From assembly GCA_964017185.1 (NCBI GenBank), contig OZ024869.1, forward strand, positions 6,532,501-6,596,500: a stretch of DNA of 64,000 bases, read 5' to 3'. A program made the position numbers and the translations under genes. Below, piece by piece: positions 1-9,779 of this stretch (its first letter is position 1; each line of letters opens with the position of its first letter). The notes beneath the pieces were generated by a model. The model was given only the letters and a program-made list of their open reading frames with translations. It did not search any database and was not told the DNA's origin. This DNA is from Rugalucina vietnamica (lineage: Eukaryota > Mollusca > Bivalvia > Lucinida > Lucinidae).

Positions 1-1
1 G

Positions 2-721
2 TCGGATGACCCATTAACCCTTAAAATGTTAGGAAGCCTCATCATCAAAGGATTTCAACAGTATTTATTCGAGGAGTACAATGGTGATCATTGCAGTATT
101 TGTCTACTTAACGTCACGATGATTTCAAATGTAGACGCAAATCATTTAAAAAATGCATCGAGCTTCATGTTCACAAATCAAACAAATGATACTGAACACA
201 CTTATATCAACCAATCAAACGCACAGCACGCGTTTATTTTTCGGATAGTTCAAACAACGTCCGCAAAATGTCAGTTGGAAGGACTGCACCACCAGTTTTC
301 AGGCCTGACAGGGAATGTCCTACCAGGCATTATCAACGGGGAAGTTGAAATGCATTTAAAATATCATGTTTACAATGAGGAAGAATTGGGGACAGCGTCG
401 GAAGTCATACTGAAAACATCTGCAATCCCCGACTGTAACCATAATTCAGCGTATTTTATTCGCGGAGAAAAATCAGTTTGTCCAAAGATTGGTATAAAAT
501 ATTCCGAATTTTCTGAATATCTAACAGAGACGAACCAGGAAGCCATTGAATCGTTATTTACAAACAACCAAACAGAGACTGATATTTGTCTTGATGATTA
601 CTATGAAAGACTTAATTCTGTTGTTTTACAAGACGTATCCGGTGGTCGCATTCCATTCTGTGGTACCATTCGATTGTTCCATGCCGTGTTGGTTGTACCG
701 ATACTTATTTTTGCCATGTAG
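2..721 (+). CDS. Last exon of unrecognised secreted or GPI/TM-anchored protein (5' partial)
   Basis: The frame is open from base 2 and ends at TAG 719-721, giving about 239 residues. The ATG at base 26 is probably internal, because the frame continues upstream to the window edge. The protein has at least six N-x-S/T sequons (NVT, NAS, NQT, NDT, NQS, NQT), which suggests an extracellular glycoprotein. Several Cys occur, and the C-terminal 17 residues after FCGTIRLF are hydrophobic and end the protein. That fits a GPI signal or a tail without a cytoplasmic domain. I recognise no family. A short stretch of this exon is duplicated at 2706-2750. Being the terminal exon of a longer gene is inferred from the missing start. 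Confidence 0.6.
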   Translation, partial: SDDPLTLKMLGSLIIKGFQQYLFEEYNGDHCSICLLNVTMISNVDANHLKNASSFMFTNQTNDTEHTYINQSNAQHAFIFRIVQTTSAKCQLEGLHHQFSGLTGNVLPGIINGEVEMHLKYHVYNEEELGTASEVILKTSAIPDCNHNSAYFIRGEKSVCPKIGIKYSEFSEYLTETNQEAIESLFTNNQTETDICLDDYYERLNSVVLQDVSGGRIPFCGTIRLFHAVLVVPILIFAM

Positions 722-779
722 TATAATTATATTTACTGATCTATATGGAACGCCAAAGCTGTCTGGTGGTAAGGAATAA

Positions 780-1065
780 AAACATTTGATTCATAATCGT
801 CATTATATCCGGCTCACGTTTGATTATATGTTGTATAGTGTGCATTATATAATGAGAAAAGTCCATTATATGTTGGACCAGGTTCTTTATATTATGAAAA
901 CTTTCATTATATGATGAGTAAACATCTTTATATTATGGTAGACTTACATTATATGATGAGTAAACAACATTATATGATGAGTAAACATCTTTATATTATG
1001 GTAGACTTACATTATACATGTTATATGCTGATACAACCTCATTATATTATGTATGTTTCTCATTA
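780..1065. repeat. Degenerate AT-rich minisatellite (CATTATATGATGAG words)
   Basis: The word CATTATATGATGAGTAAACA recurs between stretches of TTTATATTATGGTAGACTTA. This forms a degenerate unit of about 42 bp around 900-1010, with looser ATTATAT words on both sides. The same word style resumes at 2088-2190 beyond the mariner-type element, so the satellite predates that insertion. No coding potential is seen. Confidence 0.7.
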
Positions 1066-2087
1066 TACGTAGGCTGTCCGGAAAGTTTTGAGACTGTGTC
1101 TATAACTCAGTAACTTCTTAAAGGAATCTATTGAAATTTTTCCCAGGAACATGGCAATATATTATGAAGTATTGCTGAGAATTTCAAAAGAATAGCTTAT
1201 CCGGAACCTATTCATTTAATCATTTTAGTTTCGGCATGTCAGTACTCTCGGAGCACTTTGACGTCAACAACGTCACGTCCCTTACAATTTTCTAGATTTT
1301 TCCATCCAATCTGATGCCTTTTAGAGTGCCTTCAAGTCTATTCGGCACTAACACTTGATTGTAATTATGTTATATTTGATTATTCTGAGAACAACAGTTT
1401 ATTCTATTTTAAATGCCATACGCCAGATCTCATGTAGCCGGCTCCCAATTACATTGCACCGATTTTAAGTTTGTTACTTTTGTCCTCCAACATTAAATTG
1501 TATGTTGGCCTTCCCCAAATTATCTGCATCCTTTCTAAAATCTTGCCTATAGCAAACAAGAAATGAAAAAACACATGCTTAATTTGATTTAGCAAACAAA
1601 AATTTTGAGTATCTTGAGGACTAATTTCGGCATGCATACAGTCTTTGGTAGTAAGGCGCTGCTCCGTGCATTGCTTTAACGTCGCGTTTTTATCTAGCAT
1701 TTAGATTGACATGAACACTTCCGTAAGCTATAGCAACAATGTTATCGATCGGAACACCTTGAAATTTCTCGAACTATTTCAACAGATGATGTAGTGACAT
1801 CATGCAAGTTGCTTCTGCTTTGAAGAGCCAAATTCCCTATTCGTGCTAATTTGTTTTGTTGTCTCAAGTATTTTGAAAACGTCAAATTCAAAGTGCTCCG
1901 AGAAGCACTACATTGGTTGCCTTGGAGACGAATATCTCCAACAATATTCATTTTTCGACTCTATTTTTTTTTTTTCAAAGTTCCACACAAAACATTTATC
2001 TCTTCATCGGTATGTATTTTATTGTAAAGCATACAAATGACTTTGAGATACAGACACAGTCTCAAAACTTTCCGGACAACCCTCGTA
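1066..2087. mobile_element. Mariner-type non-autonomous element (about 1.02 kb)
   Basis: Left end TACGTAGGCTGTCCGGAAAG pairs with the right end, which reads TACGAGGGTTGTCCGGAAAG on the other strand. The match continues through TTTTGAGACTGTGTC. The ends begin at TA, the mariner/Tc1 target. Subterminal sequence also folds: CTCGGAGCACTTTGA near 1247 pairs with its complement near 1885. The element interrupts an AT satellite that resumes on the far side. I found no intact transposase; the internal frames are short and unconvincing. Confidence 0.75.
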
Positions 2088-2190
2088 TTATGGGCTATTG
2101 TCTTTATATGCATCAAGTTGATTATATGGTTCGATAACTTCATTATATGCGCAAACTTCATTATAGTGGAAATTTGCAGTTTCTGCCGTT
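2088..2190. repeat. Continuation of AT-rich minisatellite
   Basis: Words such as TTATATGCATCAAG, GATTATATGGTTCG and CATTATATGCGC resume right after the mariner-type right end. They match the satellite at 780-1065. Confidence 0.55.
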
Positions 2191-2593
2191 TCATTGAGGA
2201 TATTGAAATTTTGTTTTTACATAAATGTTTATTGAGTAGTCCTCCCCGTTTTAGGCAACTTTTGTCAAAATCGCTTTATTCGTTTGGTTGCTATAGCAAC
2301 GTAAAGGGTAAATTTTCGAAAAAGTATTCAAAAGTTTTCTTCTCAGAAGCTGTAAGGTGGATGAAGCTGAAACTTTGCATACATGCTTATGATATTAGCC
2401 TCTACAAAGTTTGTGTTTTTTATTGTCCTTGTCCAACTCCATTGACTTATAAGACGAAAAGCGGAAAATTGCAATTTCTGCCATTTCGCTTGAAATATTT
2501 GAGTTTTGTTTTTACGTAAATCTTTGTTGACCAGTCCTCCATAATTGCGTAATTATTTTGGTTGCTATAACAACGTAAGGGTGAATTCCAGTG

Positions 2594-2646
2594 ACTGTAC
2601 TTGTTTACTCTCAGGTGAGCGATCGTTGCCCTTGGACTACTTGTTA
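2594..2646 (+). mobile_element. Orphan tail of HINE-like element, tail type B
   Basis: ACTCTCAGGTGAGCGATCG followed by TTGCCCTTGGACTACTTG is the plus-strand version of the tails that open the minus-strand copies at 41200 and 59593. No head or body precedes it. It is a truncated remnant. Confidence 0.6.
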
Positions 2647-2705
2647 GAACATTTTCTGAGCTCTATGCAAGACAACAGCTTAATTCACATATTAAGGTAC
2701 CAAAA

Positions 2706-2750
2706 ACAAAACAGAGACTGATATTTGCTGTGATGATAACTATGATTGAC
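2706..2750 (+). pseudogene. Fragment duplicating the exon at 2-721
   Basis: ACAGAGACTGATATTTG and the following GATGATNACTATGA closely match 572-610 of the upstream last exon. The copy has an indel, and the frame breaks soon after. It looks like a decayed partial tandem duplicate. The following 2751-3150 shows no gene I can support. Confidence 0.5.
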
Positions 2751-3150
2751 TTATTTAAATTTCGTCTCAAGTTTAACAATATGCATGGACATGTGTTGTT
2801 TGTACAGCCATGGATTAGAGTTTTACTGAGCTTTTGCAAGAAAACTATAATTATTTGAGATTCTCAGTTACACTGGGTGCTTCCTTGGTCCCGATATAAA
2901 AAGGTTTTGTTTGACTTTTTGGCACCGGATTTTTTCTACTACGTTAACAGAGTTAATCTCCACAAAACAGAGTCGGCAATAACATTAATTTCTCAATTGA
3001 TCACTTCTTAACAAATCAAATAAAAACTTACTATAAAATGGCATTCAAAGCACTATTTTAGGGCTTGAAATTTTTTTCAATGACGTCATAAATGAGAATC
3101 AAATCGAATCATTGACCAAAGTCTAGGAATTATTGTATTGGGCCATTTTT

Positions 3151-5281
3151 AGCTCACCTGAGCCGAAGGCTCACAAGGTGAGCTTATAGGATGGCCATGA
3201 TCCGGCGTCCGTCCGTCCGTCGTCCGTCCGTCCGTCGTCCACAATTTCAAAGATCTTCTTCTCTGAAACCACTTTGCCAATCAGGTTGAAATTTTATGTG
3301 GAGCCTCCTTGGGTAGTGGCATTGAAATATTGTTCGCGATATCTTGGTCACATGACCAAGATGGCCGCTACGCCCATATATGGTAAAAACCACTAAAAAT
3401 CTTCTTCTCCAGAACCGGTGGGCCGATTTCCACGAAACTTGGTATGTAGCATCGGGGACTTCAGCCCATCATAGTTTGATAAAATGATGACCCTTGGATG
3501 ACCTTGGCATATTTTACGGCAAGGTTAAATTTGGAAGCATAGGCTTTTACATGGGAAAAAGTGAAAACTATGCATTTTTTTGAAAACTATTGCAGCCTGA
3601 GGCCTGAAAAGTGGTAGATGCAAACAACTAATGGAGTAGATGAAGGTATGTGATTAATTTAGATCAAGGTCATCTCTTGACCTTGGTCAGTCTGTCATCC
3701 ATACACATTTTTCAAAGATCTTCTTCTCTGAAACTGCTTGGCCAATCAAAGTGAACTTTTATGTGGAGCATCCATGGATAGGGGAGACGAAAGATTGATC
3801 GCGAAATCCAGGTCACATGACCAAGATGGCCGCCACGCCCATATATGTTAAAAACCACTCAGAAATCTTCTTCTCCAGAACCGGCAGGCCGATTTTCATG
3901 AAACTTGGTATGTAGCATTTGGGACCCCAGCCCATCATAGTTTGACCAAATGATGACCATAGGATGACCTTGACCTATTTTGCGACAATGTCAATTTTGG
4001 AAACATAGGCTTTTACATGGGGAAAAAGTGAAAACTATGGATTTTTTGAAAACTGTTGCAGCCTGAGGCCTGAAAAGTGGTAGATGCAAACAACTAATGG
4101 AGTAGATGAAGGTATATGATTAATTTAGGTCAAGGTAATCTCTTGTCCTTGGCCAGTCTGTCATCCATACACACTTTTCAGAGATCTTCTTCTTTGAAAC
4201 TGCTTCGCAAGCCAAAGTGAAATTTTATTTGGAGCATCCATGGGTAGGGGAGACGAAAGTTTGATCGCGAAATCCAGGTCACATGACCAAGATGGCCACC
4301 ACGCCCATTTATGGTAAAAAACACTCAAAAATCTTCTTCTCCAGAACCGGCAGGCCGATTTTCATGAAACTTGGTATGTAGCATTTGGGACTCCAGTCCA
4401 TCATAGTTTGATCAAATGATGACCATAGGATGACCTTGACCGATTTTACGGCAATGTCAATTTTGAAAACATATGCTTTTTCATGGGAAAAGTGAAAACT
4501 ATGGATTTTTTGAAAACTGTTGCAGCCTGAGACCTGAAAAGTGGTAGATGCAAACAACTAATGGAGTAGATGAAGGTGTGTGATTAATTTAGGTCAAGGT
4601 CATCTCTTGACCTTGGCCAGTCTGTCGTCCATACACACTTTTCAAAGATCTTCTTCTCTTAAACTGCTAGGCCGATCAAAGTGAACTTTTATGTGGAGCA
4701 TCCATGGGTAGGGGAGACGAAAGTTTGATAGCGAAATCCAGGTCACATGACCAAGATGGCCGCCATGCCCAACTATGGTAAAAATCATAGTTTTACCATA
4801 TTGGCCGATTTACGCGAAACTTGGCATGTAGCATTTGGGACTCCAGCCCATCATAGTTTGTTGAAATGATGACCCTAGGATGACCTTGACCTATTTTACG
4901 GCAAGGTCAATTTTGGAAACATAGGCTTTTACATGAGAAAAGGCGAAAACAATGGATATTTTGGAAACTGTTGCAGCCCGAGACCTGAAAGTTGCTAGAT
5001 GCAGACAACTAATTGAGTCAATGAAGGTAAGTAATTAATGAAGGCCAAGGTCATTTCTTGACCTTGACCCAAGGTCATTTAAATATCAAAATTAAAATTA
5101 TGGTTTTCTCAGAAATCACTGGGTTTGGAAACTATTGCAGCCTGAGACCTGAAACTTTGCAGATGCAGACAACTTATGAAGTCAATAAAGGTGTGTGAGT
5201 ATTCAAGGTCAAGGTCATTTCATACTTAATACTCCAAGATCAGGCTTCAGGTGAGCGTTCTCAGGACCAATGGTCCTCTGG
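3151..5281 (+). mobile_element. HINE-like (non-autonomous Helentron) tandem element, copy 1
   Basis: The head at 3151 is AGCTCACCTGAGCC-GAA-GGCTCACAAGGTGAGCT, able to form a hairpin, followed by a GTCC-rich minisatellite at about 3206-3240. The body is roughly four to five tandem monomers of about 460 bp. Each carries GGTCACATGACCAAGATGGC and TGACCTTGACC blocks. The tail at 5247-5281 is CTCAGGTGAGCG, which is inverted relative to the head, then the palindrome AGGACCAATGGTCCT followed by CTGG. Subterminal inverted repeats, a 3' hairpin and internal tandem repeats match the Helentron/HINE layout. No Rep/helicase is present. Transposition class is an inference from structure. Confidence 0.7.
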
Positions 5282-5609
5282 TTTTGGAATGTTTGGTGAA
5301 AATAACATGACAATATCAAGAGGAAAACATAAGATACTGTCCATAGTGACTGTTTGACTGTAGTCCGTGTGTAGTCTGTTTTATTTGGAAACACTATTGA
5401 TAGACTTTTTCGTGACGTGATATATACGATTTCATTACACAAGGAAGTGAGAAAATAAATGACTAAATTGATTAACAACCCTTAACAAAAAGATATGAAG
5501 TCATAACGTTATTTGTGTGATGGTGATATTAATGTATTTTTATTCATCACCACCCATTTACCTTGATATTGTCATTCGTTCCATTTGTAAAGTGAATGAC
5601 ATGTGAGAC

Positions 5610-5813
5610 TTCGCATGATAAAACCAAAAATTTGGGTTTTTGACCAGGTCCAACACATACCGTCCTGTATAGTTACAGAAGAAGGCTAGAATCTTGAAAT
5701 TTGAAATTTAAGAAGAAGAGGAATTGTACTATCCGAGTAGCGAAAACCAAGACACTGATCAGCTGATCTGCGCCTTTGTTTTCGCCTAAGCATTTTGTTG
5801 ATGAAGCGGTTCA
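5610..5813. mobile_element. MITE-1, degenerate copy
   Basis: Shares the MITE-1 core of copies such as 6201-6436: a GTCC(G)ACAC..CC(G)GCCTGTA block, GAATTGTACTATCCGAGTAGCG, then CTGATCAG and CGCCTTTGTTTTCGCC. The ends are eroded. Confidence 0.6.
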
Positions 5814-6200
5814 TGTATAAACACTCGCATACATGCGTATATGTCTTTTCTGTTACCCAAGTGTCCCTTGAACAGCGTTTGTACATGTAGCAAAATGCAA
5901 TAAGCGAATACACGTGACTATAAAGAGAGCCAATCAAAGCATGCCTTCATCTGGGTCTGTTATTCACAAACTGAATACATGTACATGTATTACCGTATGA
6001 AGAAATGCTGCAAGTCGACAATGCACAAAGATCATAGGTTACTTCGTACTTGATTTGTTTAAAAGTTATGTGTTGTAGAGTAAGAGGACATAATTATGCC
6101 GCTCCAAACATTGACTCTTAGTTTACCAACCCAGGACTCCATTTCAAGACTCCACTCCATGACTCCAATTCATAGAATACACAGTGCATACAGTTATTTT

Positions 6201-6436
6201 TGAGCCGCATCGTGAGAAAAGCGGATTTTTGCCTAGGCGAAAACAAAGGCGCAGATCAGCTTCGCGGTAACCGCGAAGCTGATCAGCGCCTTTGTTTTCG
6301 CTACTCGGATAGTACAATTCCTCTTCTACTTAAATCCGAAATTTCAAGCTTCTAGATCTTTTCTGAGCTTGTACAGGCCGGTTTGTGTCGGACCTGGTCG
6401 GAAACCCCGAAGACCGGTTTTCTCGCGTCTCGGCTC
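6201..6436. mobile_element. MITE-1, about 236 bp, palindromic core
   Basis: Ends TGAGCCGCATCGTGAGAAAA and TTTTCTCGCGTCTCGGCTC are inverted repeats. The core GATCAGCTTCGCGGTAACC continues into its own complement, forming a perfect stem. The core is flanked by AAACAAAGGCG and CGCCTTTGTTT. This is the most abundant short element in the window. Confidence 0.8.
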
Positions 6437-6770
6437 TTTTGTAAAAAAGAAAAAGAAAACAATTATAACAAACTGGTGAATAATTGTTCTGTGCATAATT
6501 TTTGCAATTAGTTGCGACCTGTTTAAGCATAATGCAAAAAATAATGCGTAGAATATTCAGTGGACTATATTGCGCAGCCGATCAGCAAAACCACTTTCAA
6601 TTGAACGATGCCCTGCTTCGGAGTTCTAAAATTTCTTGAGTCTCTAGCAATATTCTCTGGTTGTATTGTCCGGGTTGTTTCTATCGTAAGCGAAACCGAA
6701 AAGACAGGTTTGCTCATGCCATTCTTAAATCTGAAAATGCCTCTTTAAAGTCTTTTACTGTTTGAATCTA

Positions 6771-8202
6771 TTAACGATATAAACCATTTACCACGTCCCA
6801 ATGATCCTTTATCCTCATTTTCCTCAAAGTTGACACAACCGATAATGTTACAGTAACAGATTCTATCAACGCTATCGGCGTCTGACATACAGACTCAGCT
6901 GACGTTTTACGCCTCGTTTGACGTCTTTTCTTACAAAACAAAGCCTTACAGTCTTGTCTAAAGGCGCGTCCGAAAAGGCTGTACAGTATAAAATTGACAC
7001 CGTGATTCAGATACCAAATAAAATTGAAGAAAGAATAAAGCCAAACAACAGCCTCGTCTCTGTTATTGACGGCACTGACGTAGCTCGGGACTAGACTGGA
7101 AATGGAATATGGTCCCACGGAGATACAATGAACCACACTGATGGCGATAACTCTCGCTGTCATTGACCTGGATGCGGAATTATCTCCTTGGTTTCCATGG
7201 TAACGGTCCATGATGTAGTTCCTGTTGCGACGTCGCATCGTTACTAACGCTGCGATGTTACACGTTGTAAGAATTATGAGAGGAACCGAGAAAATCAAAC
7301 CAAAGTCGAAAATCCAGAAACGCCATATTGTTTCGTACTTATACACAAATGAGCTGGAAGAAAATTGGCATGTTTCTAAAGATGACCTGTGTGTTCCGTT
7401 GAATTCTGATTGCCTCGTGGCCATCGCTGCATCCACCTTTTCACTAATAATGTCAAACATTCTGTCTGGGAAGCACGTGCTATTCATGTCAACAGGAACA
7501 ATATTTAGACCAACGGTCCACGGCAGTTCTAAGAGTAGACAAACCACAAAAAGACTACATATGGCATGTAAATGTTTCGACATTCGTTTGCCTTTCCATC
7601 GAACCGATCTGAACGGTTTACAAACGGCGATGGTTCGTTCGATCGTCACGAACACAATTAACCACGTTGACAATAGCGAGAAGAAAAATCCTGCTGGTCT
7701 CAACAGTTTACAGCAAACGACGTTCACGTCATATAAGCTGAACTTGAACAAATATTCGATGGCAAAAACCATTCCCGAGAAACACAAATTGCAGGAATCA
7801 GATATAGCTAGAGCAACAAGGTATGGTCCGCTCTGGTAGCCTCGACATCTTTCTCCTTTCGTCCAGATTAAAATGGACAGAATATTTCCTGCAAAACCAG
7901 TAATTATCGAGGTTATAGAACTTTTTATGTTCAACAACTTTGAGATTAAGAATTACCCTGCTCATAAATGTTAAATATCAACAATATTTTTAACATTTGG
8001 CAGCAGGAAAATTGATGTATTTGGTGATCTAAAGCTGAAATATTCATTCATTATACATATGGGCATTTTCAATATTTATGACCAATTCGATTTTCAGTTT
8101 CGGCTGAGTTGAGCATGAAAAAGTTTTACAACCTGCAAGTCCAGTAATTATTATAACACTCAAAACGATTCCACAGAGAATATTAAAGCCGTCTGTATTC
8201 AT
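6771..8202 (-). CDS. Class A (rhodopsin-like) G-protein-coupled receptor, two exons
   Basis: Exons are 8133-8202 and 6771-7888 on the minus strand, 1188 nt, encoding 395 aa. I chose the ATG at 8202. The long open frame has no ATG at its 5' end and begins with the intronic copy of a duplication. The protein has a short N-terminus and seven hydrophobic segments. TM1 is about residues 12-34 with GN at 24-25, and TM2 contains LALAISD. TM3 ends in ERT in place of DRY. TM4 has a PW pair. TM6 reads HCISVGPY without the usual Trp. TM7 is NHGVNFILYSLFG, a variant of NPxxY, followed by basic helix 8 with Cys. It should act in the plasma membrane as a ligand-gated GEF for G proteins, probably a peptide-type receptor, but the ligand is unknown. 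The splice joins GCA-G to GA-AAT within TM1. Confidence 0.85.
7889..8132 (-). mobile_element. MITE-G inside the receptor intron (intron boundaries given)
   Basis: The 244-bp intron holds a MITE of the family seen at 56722-56955. On the plus strand the left end is GAGGTTATAGAACTTTTTAT and the right end is AAAAAGTTTTACAACCT preceded by GGCTGAGTTGAGCATG. The flanks are near-identical 20-mers, CCTGCAAAACCAGTAATTAT at 7888-7907 and CCTGCAAGTCCAGTAATTAT at 8132-8151, with 18/20 matches. In sense the donor is GCAG|GTTGTA, within the MITE end. The acceptor TTTTGCAG lies in the duplicated coding sequence. CTATAAC, about 25 nt upstream of the AG, could serve as branch point. Confidence 0.75.
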
Positions 8203-8883
8203 TGTGACAAATTGCGGTGTGATGACCTAACTTGTGTTTTTATAAGAAAACATCTGGAAATGCTAGGACAGAGAAAAAGGTACACATTTTCGAAAGCAAA
8301 ATTCCCGAATAATTTCCAAATCGCTTACGTTTTATTCAATTGTCCAGTAGGAGAGTTCTTACAATATCTTTAGGATGCGGAAGAAATGACAGACAGTATA
8401 GACTGATCCGACAACCACATCCGACAAATACGGTTTACTAAAATGTACATTTTGTACCCAAGTATCAGATAATTTCTGTATCAAACCTAAGGCTCACAGA
8501 AACCCGAACTTTTGCAAATATGCAAATAAAGGTTAGTTTGCTATGAATACAATTTGTATATTTTCTACTCCCTAAATTTGAATTTGTCAGCCTCTTTAGT
8601 TCTGTTGTTGTACAAGCGGGTTTTCTATACCTTGGTCAAAATCCCGATACCGAGATGTTTTCTAGTGGCACAGATCAACGGATTTTTGTTCTTGGAAATA
8701 ATATTTTAGATGATTGTTTATCAATAAGAACACTTTATAATTGATAAATGTAAATAGATGACAGATGGCTGAAAAGGTTGTTGTTGAAAAACATTTTAAT
8801 CTATGGTCGAACGTACTCAGAAGTATAAAAAAGTGCGGACAAAGTAAAATGCGACGCTGCATGGGTAAAAACCATCAAGCCAT
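8203..8883. other. Upstream flank of receptor; no gene seen
   Basis: This AT-rich stretch should contain the 5' UTR and promoter of the minus-strand receptor. I see no clear TATA box, no long frame with family resemblance and no recognised repeat. Confidence 0.4.
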
Positions 8884-9157
8884 CAGGAAAACATGCCCGT
8901 GAAATGTATACCCCCTTATATCCCACATTTATATAGCAAAACAGGGGTATGCAGGGGTATACCTATTTTTCTTATTTTTTGCTCCAAAACATAGATTGTG
9001 GGTACTCGTTAGAACCGCCTCGCTGAGGCGGTTATAACGTGTACCGACAATCTATGTTTTGAGCAAAAATAAGAAAAATATCAAAATTTTTCTGATGAAA
9101 TTTTCAATTTTTGCTACTGAAAAAATTCTCTAATTGCATGGGCAAGTTTTCGTAATG
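8884..9157 (+). mobile_element. MITE-X, about 270 bp with long central hairpin
   Basis: The left end GGAAAACATGCCCGTGAAAT pairs imperfectly with the right end, CGAAAACTTGCCCATGCAAT on the other strand. The centre has CATAGATTGTGGGTACTCG, a GAACCGCCTCGCTGAGGCGG stem, and the complementary CCGACAATCTATG, giving a long hairpin. TATACCCC blocks fill the left third. The following 9158-9779 has no gene I can support. Confidence 0.75.
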
Positions 9158-9779
9158 GCGTCCTTCATGTAGTGGGCGATGTTCGTCCTAACAAAGACGG
9201 CAAAGCAAGTCTTGAAGCATCATCCTGCCTAAACACAGATCGTTATCAATATACGAGGGCTCTTGAAGAGAAAATTGTTTATCAGGCTTGGTCATGATGG
9301 TGAAAAATCAATGATTGTCAGTCAAAAACGAACAGAAAACCTAATTCAAACTTAAATATTGATGATAAACAAAGTAAGAGCAATCGATGATATGACTCAA
9401 GTAATGATAAATTCCAAGTCGAAAACATTTTATTTATGTTGACTTGTTGACACTTTCTGTTGTAGGAAGTTCATGTCCATGTCATGTCCGTGCCGGAACA
9501 ATTTTGATGTTTTTTAACTGCTTTGTTGGCGCTGAAAAACATGTTCGAATAATATTTCCTTAACAGTCTTTTCGTGGACAGTTTATCAATAATATATGGC
9601 TTAAGTTGCAGTTCTTGACATAACCCAGACTGAGACCGTATATGAATACTGTCTATACATCATTTTTCAGAAGCTGCATTTTCCAAAATCTCACTTTTCT
9701 GAAATACCACATGAAAAGTATGACCATGTCATCCTTTAGCAACCCAAAAGTCTTCAAATTTGCCGCAAAAGTTTTGAAA

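Noticed and set aside
2037..2519. 160-aa frame overlapping the mariner-type right end as a transposase
   Set aside because: It starts in the TIR and runs out of the element; no DDD/DDE motifs or helix-turn-helix are recognisable.
3200..3245. CRISPR-like spaced repeats (GTCCGTCC tracts and tandem monomers)
   Set aside because: The genome is eukaryotic, the units are contiguous minisatellites without unique spacers, and they belong to mobile elements.
7225..7839. Plus-strand open frame of 204 aa
   Set aside because: It is antisense to the GPCR exon; the minus strand carries the seven-helix protein and conserved motifs.
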